Of a DNA stretch of 64,000 nt, positions 54,315-63,194 are shown in pieces (position 1 is the first letter of the stretch; each line of letters begins with the position of its first letter). Source of the DNA: Haladaptatus pallidirubidus (GTDB lineage: Archaea; Halobacteriota; Halobacteria; Halobacteriales; Haladaptataceae); NCBI RefSeq assembly GCF_020700235.1, contig NZ_CP085302.1:186001-250000 (forward strand), given 5' to 3'. The translations under genes were made by a program, and so were the position numbers. The notes below the pieces were generated by a model. That model did not search any database, was not told the DNA's origin, and was given only the letters and a program-made list of their open reading frames with translations.

Positions 54315-54485
54315 ATGGCCGAATTCGACAACATCTACGCCGAGGAAAATCCGTTCGTCCAAGCGCACTTTGACTGCTTGAGCTGCGGCGGGAAGCTCTG
54401 GGAGTATGCAATCCAGGGGCAGATGGTCTGCGAAGACTGTCGGGCGGTCTTCCCTTCCGGGGAAATTTTCGATGCACAGACGTAG
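54315..54485 (+). CDS. 56-residue zinc-ribbon protein between thioesterase and gentisate dioxygenase
   Basis: MAEFDNIYAEENPFVQAHFD, then a CLSCGG knuckle and, 17 residues on, CEDCR, ending VFPSGEIFDAQT. Two CxxC pairs 14-17 residues apart predict one structural zinc. The same length and shape recur among haloarchaeal small zinc-finger proteins. It has its own ATG, is 99 nt after the thioesterase and 115 nt before the dioxygenase, all on one strand. The function is unknown; a regulator, assembly factor or partner of a hydroxylase are possible. Confidence 0.7.
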   Translation: MAEFDNIYAEENPFVQAHFDCLSCGGKLWEYAIQGQMVCEDCRAVFPSGEIFDAQT

Positions 54486-54600
54486 CTCTGCGGGAAGGCA
54501 ACTTTCGACCTGCCGGCCGTCACACTCGCAGGCGAATGGGGTATCCCGACCGGTAGATGCGTCCACTACACTTATGGTGAATCTGCGATAATCATTGACT

Positions 54601-55683
54601 ATGGCTCAGCAAGAACCAGAGGAACTCTTGGAGCTGAGTTCCGACACACAGAACATCCTAGAAGACCACGGTCTCCGCCCGCTCTGGGAGGTGGAGGACG
54701 ACTTCGGAAACGTCTACGACGACCTCGAGGCCGACATCTGGAAGTGGCAGGACATCCAGACCGCCATCGATAGCATCGAGGAAGACGTCCCGATTGCCGA
54801 CCTGCCACCAGGCTTCCAGCGGCGGGTCGCCGTTCCGATTAATACTGCGATCGGGAACGCGATCTCGAACACGATCTACGTCGGCGTCCAGACGGTCTCG
54901 CCGGGAGAAACCGCTCCCTCCCATCGGCACTCGGCCAACGCCCTTCGGTTCGCCATCGACGGCAACGAGGAGATGAAGACGGTCGTCGCCGGCGAGGAGT
55001 TCCCGATGGAAGACAACGACCTCATCACGACGCCCCAGTGGGAGTGGCACGACCACGTCAACGACTCCGACGAGACGGCCGCGTGGCTTGACGTCCTCGA
55101 TCTACCGCTCTTCTTGGACTCGCTGAACAAGCGACAGGCTTTCGAGAACCACGAACTCGAACGCCAACCCGTCACGAAGACCCAGGGGTACTGGGACTCC
55201 CAGTACGGTCGCGGCCGTCCCGCGAATGAGAAGACGAATGGTTCAATCCCGGGGCCGTTCGAGGGCATCCGCGAGGCGACGCCGCCGTACCGTTTCGGCT
55301 GGGACGAGATGCTTGCGACACTCCGCCAGCGAGCGGACAACGACGACCCCGACCCGCACGACGGGTACAGCCTCGCCTATGTCAATCCGGCGACGGGGAA
55401 GGAGCCGCTGTTCCCGACGATGTCGTTTCGCGCGCAGTTGCTCAACGAGGGGCCGACGGATCCGCACTTCCACAACTCGACGGAAGTGTACTTCGTCATC
55501 GAAGGGGAAGGAGCGACCCATGTCGGCGACGAGGCGTTGGAGTGGAGCAAGTGGGATATCTTCGTCGTGCCGCCGGACGAGATCCATCACCACGAACCAG
55601 ACGACGAGGCGATCCTCCTCGGTATGAGTGACCGTCCGGTGTTCGAGGCATTCAACTTCTATGCCGAGGCCCAACCGTCCTGA
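54601..55683 (+). CDS. Gentisate 1,2-dioxygenase (bicupin)
   Basis: A 360-residue Fe(II) ring-cleaving enzyme converting gentisate to maleylpyruvate. The first cupin has the iron site PSHRHSANALRFAIDG (His108, His110) and the third His in WEWHDH (His150), exactly the GDO pattern. The second cupin (DPHFHNSTEVYFVIEGEG ... IHHHEPDDE) also keeps several His. Length matches bacterial and Haloarcula GDOs (about 350-370). The ATG at 54601 is used; a TTG precedes it by two codons. The upstream thioesterase gives the likely source of gentisate. Confidence 0.92.
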   Translation: MAQQEPEELLELSSDTQNILEDHGLRPLWEVEDDFGNVYDDLEADIWKWQDIQTAIDSIEEDVPIADLPPGFQRRVAVPINTAIGNAISNTIYVGVQTVSPGETAPSHRHSANALRFAIDGNEEMKTVVAGEEFPMEDNDLITTPQWEWHDHVNDSDETAAWLDVLDLPLFLDSLNKRQAFENHELERQPVTKTQGYWDSQYGRGRPANEKTNGSIPGPFEGIREATPPYRFGWDEMLATLRQRADNDDPDPHDGYSLAYVNPATGKEPLFPTMSFRAQLLNEGPTDPHFHNSTEVYFVIEGEGATHVGDEALEWSKWDIFVVPPDEIHHHEPDDEAILLGMSDRPVFEAFNFYAEAQPS

Positions 55684-55847
55684 CAACCTCCGCTGTGAGA
55701 AAACTGCTCTTCTTTGATTTCACGGGTTTGCACGGCGAGTAACTTAGGACTTGACTGGAGCGGTTCCACGGATCATATTACTCGTCGTTCCTTCGCGAGA
55801 GATTCATATACATTTATAACCGACTATTCGAATTGGAATAGCATAGC

Positions 55848-57110
55848 ATGGCAGACACTACCAGGCAGAGTAGACGGAGCTATATCAAAGCGACCACCGC
55901 TACCGGGGCTGTCACATTCGGTGGCCTCGCAGGGTGCCTCGAAAGTATCGGGAACGGTGGCGGCGGCCAGGGCGGCTCTGATTCGATCGTCATCGCAGCC
56001 ACCATCCCCGAAAGCGGCCAATTCTCGTCGCTCGGTCAAGATCTCAAGCGTGGCTACAACCTCGGTGTCAAGCAGATGAACGAGCAGGTGGATCAAGAAG
56101 TCAAACTCATCCTCAAAGATGACAAAAGCGACCCCGTGGAGGTTCGCAAGCAGCTCCAGCAAATCACGAGTAACAATGACGTAACTATGATCTGGGGAAG
56201 CTTCTCCAGCCTGCTCGTGACCGCCGGGAGCGCATACGCCGAGAATCAGAACGTCCCTTTCCTCGGCGCGTTCTTCGCCTACGAGCAACCGCACCGCAAC
56301 GAAGGTTACGAGTGGACATTCTCCCCGTTCCCGAAATCGCGTGACGTAGCGCGGTCAACGAAGGGAATTCTCGGACTCATCCCAGAGAACGAACGGCCGA
56401 CCAAAGTCGGAATTTGGGAGCCGAACTCGGGATGGGGTAACGAGCAGTCCAATGCCTGGGAAGAGACGCTTACCGAGGAAGGCTACGAGGTCGTTCTGCG
56501 GAATAAGTTCGAGATCGGGGCCAAGGACTTCTCGACGTTAATCTCCCAATCAAAGAGTAACGGGGTTGAGATCCTGCTCTCCGTCCCGACGCCTCCAGGT
56601 GGTATCACAGCCGTCAAACAGATGCGAGATAATGGATGGTCACCGAAAGTCCTGAAATTCGTTCGTGGCGCGGATCCGTCTGCCTGGTGGTCATCTCTCG
56701 GAAAAGACGGAGCCTACGCACTAATGTGTCCCGGCTGGGTGCCAGGATTGACGGGTAACGGCAACGAGGAACTGTGGAATTCGTACAGCGATGCGCACAA
56801 CCTCGGCGAGAACGAACTTATCCCCGTCGCCGTCGGCGGTTCGTACAACGTCGCCCAAGTGGCCTCTCAGGCCGTTCAAGCCGCCAGTTCGACCTCCCCG
56901 AAGGACATCCAGAGAGCGCTACGGCAGGAGACGTTCAAGACGGTTATCGGCAATTTCAGCTTCGAGAAGAACGGCCTGCCGACAGAGGGTGAACTCACTG
57001 CGCCGACGGGGCAGTGGTGGAAGGGCGGCCAACGCTTGGCGTACCCGAAAGCGGATTCGGAGCGAGCGATCGACTTCAAGCGACCGATTCCGGCCTGGAA
57101 CCAGAGATGA
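55848..57110 (+). CDS. Branched-chain-type substrate-binding lipoprotein, importer 2
   Basis: A 420-residue receptor. Tat signal (QSRRSYIKATTATGAVTFGG) with lipobox LAGC, then a Gly-rich linker. The mature part starts IVIAATIPESGQFSSLGQDL and follows the type-1 periplasmic-binding fold (VKLILKDDKSDPVEVRKQLQ). It lies directly before the permeases H and M and after gentisate dioxygenase. Probably binds an aromatic acid. A TATA-like CATTTATAACC lies 32-42 nt upstream. Confidence 0.9.
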   Translation: MADTTRQSRRSYIKATTATGAVTFGGLAGCLESIGNGGGGQGGSDSIVIAATIPESGQFSSLGQDLKRGYNLGVKQMNEQVDQEVKLILKDDKSDPVEVRKQLQQITSNNDVTMIWGSFSSLLVTAGSAYAENQNVPFLGAFFAYEQPHRNEGYEWTFSPFPKSRDVARSTKGILGLIPENERPTKVGIWEPNSGWGNEQSNAWEETLTEEGYEVVLRNKFEIGAKDFSTLISQSKSNGVEILLSVPTPPGGITAVKQMRDNGWSPKVLKFVRGADPSAWWSSLGKDGAYALMCPGWVPGLTGNGNEELWNSYSDAHNLGENELIPVAVGGSYNVAQVASQAVQAASSTSPKDIQRALRQETFKTVIGNFSFEKNGLPTEGELTAPTGQWWKGGQRLAYPKADSERAIDFKRPIPAWNQR

Positions 57111-57153
57111 ACTCGCTCTCTAATCATGTCCACAACATCCCTAACTCCAAACT

Positions 57154-58035
57154 ATGCCGACAAATGAATTAATACTACAGACGTTCGTCAACGGTCTCCT
57201 CCTTGGAGGAATCTACGCCGTTGCAGCCCTCGGTCTGTCGCTCGTATTTGGTATCATGGATATCGTGAATCTCGCTCACGGACACATGCTCATGATCGGC
57301 GGTTACGTCGCAATCGTTCTGTTTACGGCGGTCGGTATCACCCCACTCGTCGGTATGGTCGTCGCGATCGGACTTATGTTCGTCCTTGGGATGGCACTCC
57401 AAAAAGTTCTGCTCGAGCACGTCGTCGATAAGGGACTCGAACAGCCAATCATCGTGCTGTTCGGACTGGCCCTCATGTTGCAGAACCTTGGGCAGTATTT
57501 CCTCGGCGGTGATTCCCAATCAACGAATCTCGGGATTCCCGGGAGCGGCTTAGAGATCGGCTCCGTGTTCCTCTCGTTTCCGAGGACAGTGACCTTCGTC
57601 ATTGCGCTGATTCTCATCTTCGGGACGTGGATCTTCCTTCGATACTCCACAACAGGAGCGGCAATTCGAGCCACCGCACAGAACCGTACCGCTGCAAAGT
57701 ACATGGGCATCGACACGAATCGCATCTACATCGTTACGCTGGGAATCGGGACGGCACTCGCGGGTGCAGCTGGGGCACTGCTCTCGATGCTGTTCCCCAT
57801 CGATCCGTACGTCGGCTGGTCGTACCTGCTGAAAGCGTTCGCGGTCGTCGTCCTCGGTGGCGTTGGGAGTGTCATCGGGACACTTGTAGGAGGCCTTATA
57901 CTAGGCATCTCGGAAAACCTCGGCGCGCTCTACCTCGGCGGCGGCTATCGGGACGTCATCAGTTTCTCTATCTTCCTTGCGGTGCTACTCTTGCGGCCCC
58001 AAGGGTTGTTCGGCTCGGGCGGGGGTGACACATGA
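57154..58035 (+). CDS. livH: ABC transporter permease LivH, importer 2
   Basis: A 293-residue permease: FVNGLLLGGIYAVAALGLSL, FGIMDIVNLAHGHMLMIGGY, and TTGAAIRATAQNRTAAKYMGID (coupling loop). Length is typical of LivH. It is 43 nt after the binding-protein gene and overlaps LivM by 4 nt. Confidence 0.94.
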   Translation: MPTNELILQTFVNGLLLGGIYAVAALGLSLVFGIMDIVNLAHGHMLMIGGYVAIVLFTAVGITPLVGMVVAIGLMFVLGMALQKVLLEHVVDKGLEQPIIVLFGLALMLQNLGQYFLGGDSQSTNLGIPGSGLEIGSVFLSFPRTVTFVIALILIFGTWIFLRYSTTGAAIRATAQNRTAAKYMGIDTNRIYIVTLGIGTALAGAAGALLSMLFPIDPYVGWSYLLKAFAVVVLGGVGSVIGTLVGGLILGISENLGALYLGGGYRDVISFSIFLAVLLLRPQGLFGSGGGDT

Positions 58036-59066
58036 ACGCCCCGGAACGCCGTTCCGACGAACCGAAGTTCGGCTATCGACGAATACTTGCGGTGAGCGTA
58101 CTCGTTGTGTTGCTGCTCGCTGTCGTGCCATTCGTCACGAACGCATCCATCACCGAGATCGCGTTCACCGGGCTGGTGTTCGTCATGCTCGGCGTTTCGT
58201 GGAATCTCCTCGCCGGCTACGCAGGACAGATCTCGCTGGGCCATGCGGCGTTCTTCGGTATGGGTGCGTTTGTCTCGGCCTGGGTGACGACACCCGCAAG
58301 AGCGGGCCTTCCCACGAGCCTCGAGATGCCGATTCTGGTCTCGCTACCCGTCGGTGGGCTTGCGGCGGCGATCATCGCGCTCGTCATCGGACCGATCATG
58401 TTCCGGTTACGCGGCCACTACTTCGCAATCGGAACGCTTGCACTCGCCGCCATTATACAGCTCCTCATGCTCGACCAGCGCCAGTTCACCGGTGGGTCGA
58501 CCGGCTACTACATCGATAGCGATGTTCTTCCCGAGGTGATGTTTATCGTTGCATTATTCGCAACCGTCCTAACGGTGGCGGTCACGTACCAGATCACCCG
58601 GAGTTCCCCCGGACTCGCAATGAAGGCGATCCACAGCGACGAATCGGCAGCGAGTAGCCTCGGGGTCAACCCACTTAAATACAAAATGTATGCGTTCGTG
58701 GTATCATCGTTCTTCGCCGGGCTCACTGGGGCCCTCTACGCACAGTACACGCTGTACGTTAACCCCGAAACCACACTCGGTGTCGTCTGGACGATCGATA
58801 CGTTAGTGATCGTCATCCTTGGTGGGATGGGGTCGATGGCGGGTCCTATCTTTGGTGCTTTTCTGTTCCTAGGGCTCGACAATGCTCTGACCCCGCTCGT
58901 CGGCGGACTCGCGACCAGCGTGGAGGGGTTCCTAATCATCCTGATTATAATCTTCCTCCCGAACGGCCTCTACGGGGTTATCCGCAAGCGATTCCTCGAA
59001 AAGTCGGACGAGGCGACTTCACTCAGTTCCGATCAGCCGACGGCAGGACATTCCGAGGAGCAATAA
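58032..59066 (+). CDS. livM: ABC transporter permease LivM, importer 2
   Basis: A 344-residue permease: WNLLAGYAGQISLGHAAFFG near the start and SSPGLAMKAIHSDESAASSL (coupling helix) in the middle. It ends in a short acidic tail. Starts in the last codons of LivH (ATGA overlap). Confidence 0.94.
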   Translation: MNAPERRSDEPKFGYRRILAVSVLVVLLLAVVPFVTNASITEIAFTGLVFVMLGVSWNLLAGYAGQISLGHAAFFGMGAFVSAWVTTPARAGLPTSLEMPILVSLPVGGLAAAIIALVIGPIMFRLRGHYFAIGTLALAAIIQLLMLDQRQFTGGSTGYYIDSDVLPEVMFIVALFATVLTVAVTYQITRSSPGLAMKAIHSDESAASSLGVNPLKYKMYAFVVSSFFAGLTGALYAQYTLYVNPETTLGVVWTIDTLVIVILGGMGSMAGPIFGAFLFLGLDNALTPLVGGLATSVEGFLIILIIIFLPNGLYGVIRKRFLEKSDEATSLSSDQPTAGHSEEQ

Positions 59067-59131
59067 CCGTCCGAGGTTCATTTCGACCCCACCGAGTTTC
59101 GACCACCTACCGTACGAGTGTCAATTTTCAA

Positions 59132-59836
59132 TCAAGCACCGAGGTACGATGCTTCGACGCGTTCGTCAGTGGCGAGTTCCTCTGCAGTTCCGGACAAAGA
59201 GATACGACCCGATTCGAGGACGTATCCTCTATCCGCAACGCGGAGCGCATTGTAGAGGTCTTGTTCGACCAACAGCACGGTTGTTCCCTCGTCGTTAATG
59301 CGTTCGATGGCATCGAACACGTCATCCACGAGAACCGGCGCGAGACCCAGGCTCGCTTCGTCGAGTAAAAGCAGCTTCGGATCGCTCATTAGTCCGCGGC
59401 CAATAGCGAGCATCTGCTGTTCACCGCCGGATAGGGTTCCAGCACGTTGATTCGAACGTTCTTCGAGCCGCGGGAAAATATCGTAGATTCGTTCCCGTCG
59501 CTCTGCCAATCCGTCCCGATTGACGTAGGCGCCGAGTTTAAGGTTCTCTTCGACGGTACTATCGTTGAAAATCTCTCGGCCCTCCGGGACATGGGCGACC
59601 CCTTCCGGAACGACCACCTCCTGGTCAAGGTGGCCGATCGGCTCGCCTTCGAACCGCACTTCGCCGGCCAATGGCGAGCGGTCACCGCAGATGGTCTTCA
59701 ACACTGTTGTTTTGCCGGCGCCGTTCGCACCGAGTAAGGCGACCGTCTCACCTTCCTCGACGGAGAGGCTCACGTCCCAGAGTACCTGTATGTTTCCGTA
59801 CGCGACGTCGATTGCATCGATTTCGAGGAGCGACAT
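59132..59836 (-). CDS. livF: ABC transporter ATPase LivF, importer 2
   Basis: A 234-residue ATPase with Walker A GANGAGKTT, signature SGGEQQM, Walker B LLLLDEASLGLA and VLLVEQDLYNALRVADRGYV. It converges with the LivM gene (65 nt between stops). Together with the distant LivG (50852) it would complete importer 2; the split layout differs from importer 1. Confidence 0.93.
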   Translation of the reverse strand: MSLLEIDAIDVAYGNIQVLWDVSLSVEEGETVALLGANGAGKTTVLKTICGDRSPLAGEVRFEGEPIGHLDQEVVVPEGVAHVPEGREIFNDSTVEENLKLGAYVNRDGLAERRERIYDIFPRLEERSNQRAGTLSGGEQQMLAIGRGLMSDPKLLLLDEASLGLAPVLVDDVFDAIERINDEGTTVLLVEQDLYNALRVADRGYVLESGRISLSGTAEELATDERVEASYLGA

Positions 59837-59943
59837 CGATTGATAGTAGTATGTGGGTTCTGTCGTATAAGCCTACCTTCCGAGTGCAGAGACGCGAACG
59901 GAGCGCGAATCTGATCCCGAACGATCCCCGACGAGCGACGCCG

Positions 59944-60822
59944 TCAGTGCTGACCGCCCTTCTGAACGTTCACGTCCTCGAAGTGAACGTCGCGCGCCGT
60001 TACGTCGACGGTCATGGAGCCAACGTTCTCGATCTCAGCGTCGATGGTGTCGCCGTCCGACAGGGCGCTCACACCCTCGGGTGTCCCAGTTGTGATGACG
60101 TCTCCGGCTTCGATGGTGGTTCCGAGTGAGGCGTACTGCACGACGTCGGCACATGTATACACCATGTCGCTGGTGCTATCCCGCTGTTTGGTTTCGCCGT
60201 TGAGTTGGAGTTTCATGTCGAGGTTCTGCGGGTCGCCGACCTCGTCTGGTGTCACAACACACGGTCCGACGACCGTGAACGTGTCGTAGGACTTCCGGTT
60301 GGAGCGGTCTTGATCGCCGCGAACCGAGATGTCGAGCAGGATGGTGTATCCAAAGATCTCGTCCCAGACTTCGTCGGCGTCCACATCCTTGACGTCCGAT
60401 CCCATCACGAACGCCAATTCAATCTCGTGATCCACGCGTCGATCTGAGAACGGGAGTTCGACGCCGTGGTCGGGACCGACGACGCTGGAGGGTGCTTTCA
60501 AGAAATATCCCTTATCCTCGATAGAGAACCACTCCTCCGTCGTGATGTCCTTGTCGGCGATAGCCTCCTCGATGTGGTTTTCATAGTTGAGAGGGGCAGC
60601 GATGACCTTCCCCGGCCGCTTTACGGGAGCCTCGACGGATATGTCTTCCAGATCGTAGTCGGGATCTGCGTCGGCATACTCGCTCGCATCGTAGTCGCCG
60701 TGAATGTACTCCAAGAGCGGGTCGCGGGCATCGAGTCCCAGCCTGTCGGTAAGGTTAACGACTCCGGTGCCGTCGTCGGTCAGCAGTCCTAGCCGGTTCT
60801 CGTCGAATCGAACGAATCGCAT
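59944..60822 (-). CDS. Fumarylacetoacetate hydrolase-family protein (likely ring-cleavage product hydrolase)
   Basis: A 292-residue FAH-fold hydrolase. Metal ligands are in the strand DHEIELAFVMGSD (two Glu) and LDISVRGDQ (Asp), plus the catalytic KAPSSVVGPD and GTPEGVSAL loops. In gentisate catabolism such enzymes hydrolyse fumarylpyruvate (or maleylpyruvate) to pyruvate and fumarate/maleate. No separate maleylpyruvate isomerase is visible in the window. Same strand as LivF (107 nt upstream) and divergent from the E1 genes. Confidence 0.85.
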   Translation of the reverse strand: MRFVRFDENRLGLLTDDGTGVVNLTDRLGLDARDPLLEYIHGDYDASEYADADPDYDLEDISVEAPVKRPGKVIAAPLNYENHIEEAIADKDITTEEWFSIEDKGYFLKAPSSVVGPDHGVELPFSDRRVDHEIELAFVMGSDVKDVDADEVWDEIFGYTILLDISVRGDQDRSNRKSYDTFTVVGPCVVTPDEVGDPQNLDMKLQLNGETKQRDSTSDMVYTCADVVQYASLGTTIEAGDVITTGTPEGVSALSDGDTIDAEIENVGSMTVDVTARDVHFEDVNVQKGGQH

Positions 60823-61037
60823 AGTTATCCGTGTGTATAGCACTGTTATAAATCTTGGCGGTATGCGCCGCCGTCGTCCGCTCGTCTCTGCTTCGAAAGG
60901 CGAATCGGCGTCTCGGCGGCGAAGCGTGGTGATCGGTACAGGACAATCGCCGAGCGCGAGCGTGTCGAGTTTAGGGGTGTTCCCGATGGATTTATCTCTT
61001 AGCCACTTGATTCCCGAACAAAGGTGGTCGACAAGCC

Positions 61038-62189
61038 ATGGATGACGACAGTAGATTCGAAGTATCGGCCGGAGCGAAACGAGGGCGAGTCTCGCAGGGC
61101 GATATCGACGTGGGACTGTTCCAGATTCTAGCTCCTGACGGCTCGTACGACGCCAGGGCGGTTCCGAACCTCGACCATGACGCGTTCCAAGAGCTCTACC
61201 GATGGATGCTCCTGGAGCGAACGTTCGACGAACGGATGGTGAAACTTCAGCGACGTGGCCAGATCGGAACCTTCGGATCCGGCCGCGGGCAAGAGGCGAG
61301 CATCATCGGATCCGGGTACGCACTCGCGGACGGCGACTGGCTCCTCGGGATGGGGCGCGAAGCTGGTGCGATGTTCCTCCAGGGGCTGCCGATGCGAGAT
61401 TTGATATTGTTCTGGCGCGGTGTTGAGGATGCGAACCGGGAGATGGCCAAACACGACCAGATGATAGCCATCTCTATCGGGTCGCACCTCCCGCTCGTCA
61501 CTGGCGCCGCGTGGGGAATGAAGCTCGCCGACGCAGATTCCGTCGTGGCGGCGTACTTCGGTGATGGAGCGAGCAGTACCGGCGCGGTGCACGAGGCAGT
61601 GAACTTCGCTGGCGTCCTCGACGCGCCGGCGGTGTTTTTCTGTCAGAACAACCAGTATGCCATCTCGACCCCATTCGAGAAGCAGACGAATGCCTGCTCG
61701 ATAGCGCAACGGGCCGTCGGATACGGAATCGATGGCATCCGCGTCGACGGAAACGACGTGCTGGCCGTGTACGAGGCCGTCTCCGAAGCGCGCAAAGCTG
61801 CCTGCGCCGGGAATCCGACGCTCGTGGAGTCGGTGACGTACCGTCGCGACGCCCACACGACCAGCGACGACCCGGGTCGGTATCGCGACGAATCGGAGGT
61901 AAAGCAGTGGCAGGAGCGCGATCCGCTTGTACGGTACGAGTCGTTCCTCCGCTCGGAAGGGCTTTGGAACGACATCGACCGGGAGGCACTCGTCGAAGGG
62001 ATCAACGAGGAGTTCGACGACGCACTGGCAGCCGCAGACGAGTACGAAGAGCGGAGCGTAGACGAGATATTCGAGTATCTATACGACGACCTACCGCCGT
62101 ACCTCCAGCGACAACTGGTCGAATTCAAGGTGTTCCTCGAGGAGCGGCCGGACGCGTACGATCACATTCAACAGAGGGTAAAGGGGTGA
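61038..62189 (+). CDS. 2-oxoacid dehydrogenase E1 component, alpha subunit
   Basis: A 383-residue thiamine-diphosphate enzyme subunit. The ThDP motif GDGASSTGAVHEAVNF starts at Gly175 and closes with NNQYAIS (204-210). The SxxRGDAHTT-like loop reads YRRDAHTTSDDP. It decarboxylates a 2-oxoacid (pyruvate, 2-oxoisovalerate or acetoin type) and passes the acyl to E2. Here no E2 or E3 gene is adjacent. It follows the FAH gene divergently, so it may use the pyruvate or oxoacid released by ring cleavage. Confidence 0.9.
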   Translation: MDDDSRFEVSAGAKRGRVSQGDIDVGLFQILAPDGSYDARAVPNLDHDAFQELYRWMLLERTFDERMVKLQRRGQIGTFGSGRGQEASIIGSGYALADGDWLLGMGREAGAMFLQGLPMRDLILFWRGVEDANREMAKHDQMIAISIGSHLPLVTGAAWGMKLADADSVVAAYFGDGASSTGAVHEAVNFAGVLDAPAVFFCQNNQYAISTPFEKQTNACSIAQRAVGYGIDGIRVDGNDVLAVYEAVSEARKAACAGNPTLVESVTYRRDAHTTSDDPGRYRDESEVKQWQERDPLVRYESFLRSEGLWNDIDREALVEGINEEFDDALAAADEYEERSVDEIFEYLYDDLPPYLQRQLVEFKVFLEERPDAYDHIQQRVKG

Positions 62190-62196
62190 CGTAGCC

Positions 62197-63162
62197 GTGC
62201 AAGAAACCATCGTTGGAGCGATCAACGACGCGCTGCACGCCGAGATGGCGACGGACGACAAGGTGGTGGTTTTCGGCGAGGACGTCGCCGAAAGCGGCGG
62301 CGTCTTCCGGGCAACCGACGGGCTGAAAGATCGATTCGGCAAGGAGCGAGTCACCGACACGCCCCTCTCGGAGATCGCCATCGTCGGCGGCGCGGTCGGC
62401 CTCGCGATGTACGGCTATCGCCCCGTGGCCGAGATCCAGTTCTCGGGGTTCCTCACCCCGGCGTTCGACCAACTCGTCACGCAGGCGAGTCGAATTCGCT
62501 GGCGGACGCGCGGCGAATGGACCGCACCGCTCGTCGTTCGGACACCCTACGGTGCAGGGGTCAAAGCGCTCGAACACCACTCTGAAAGCCTGGAGGGGGC
62601 GTACGGCCACGTCCCCGGACTGAAGGTGGTCGTCCCGAGCACGCCGCACGACGCGAAGGGACTCCTGATCGCGGCCATCCGCGACCCCGATCCGGTGCTC
62701 TTCCTAGAACCGAAGCACATCTACCGGTCGTTCAACGGGGAACTCCCCGAAGAGTCCTACAAAGTACCGATTGGAGAGGCCGCCGTCCGGCGCGAGGGAA
62801 CAGAACTGACTGTCGTCTCATGGGGAGCCATGATGGAACCGACGATGGCGGCCGTAGAGAATCACGGCGTCGACGCCGAGGTGATCGACCTCCGTACCGT
62901 CTCACCGCTCGACCACGAAACGATCGTCGAGTCGGTGAAGCGGACGGGACGAGCGTTGGTGGTGCACGAAGCGGCGCGGACGGGCGGATTCGGTTCAGAA
63001 CTCGTCGCTCGCATCAACGACGACGCGCTGTACTATCTGGAAGCGCCCGTCGAACGCGTTACTGGCTTCGACATTCCCGTCCCTCTACTCTCGATGGAAG
63101 ACTACTACCTCCCCAATCCGCCTCGTATCGAAGAAGGGATTCGTAGAGTTCTCGAGCACTGA
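62197..63162 (+). CDS. 2-oxoacid dehydrogenase E1 component, beta subunit
   Basis: A 321-residue partner of the alpha subunit. The start is a GTG 7 nt after the alpha stop (no in-frame ATG is near). Family elements: VVVFGEDVAESGGVFRATDG, then DTPLSEIAIVGGAVGLAMYG, FLEPKHIYR and VIDLRTVSPLDHETI. The subunits form an alpha2beta2 tetramer. The adjoining cluster suggests a catabolic rather than housekeeping copy. Confidence 0.93.
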   Translation: MQETIVGAINDALHAEMATDDKVVVFGEDVAESGGVFRATDGLKDRFGKERVTDTPLSEIAIVGGAVGLAMYGYRPVAEIQFSGFLTPAFDQLVTQASRIRWRTRGEWTAPLVVRTPYGAGVKALEHHSESLEGAYGHVPGLKVVVPSTPHDAKGLLIAAIRDPDPVLFLEPKHIYRSFNGELPEESYKVPIGEAAVRREGTELTVVSWGAMMEPTMAAVENHGVDAEVIDLRTVSPLDHETIVESVKRTGRALVVHEAARTGGFGSELVARINDDALYYLEAPVERVTGFDIPVPLLSMEDYYLPNPPRIEEGIRRVLEH

Positions 63163-63194
63163 GTCGAGGCGGATAATTAGACTCCGACTCTACT

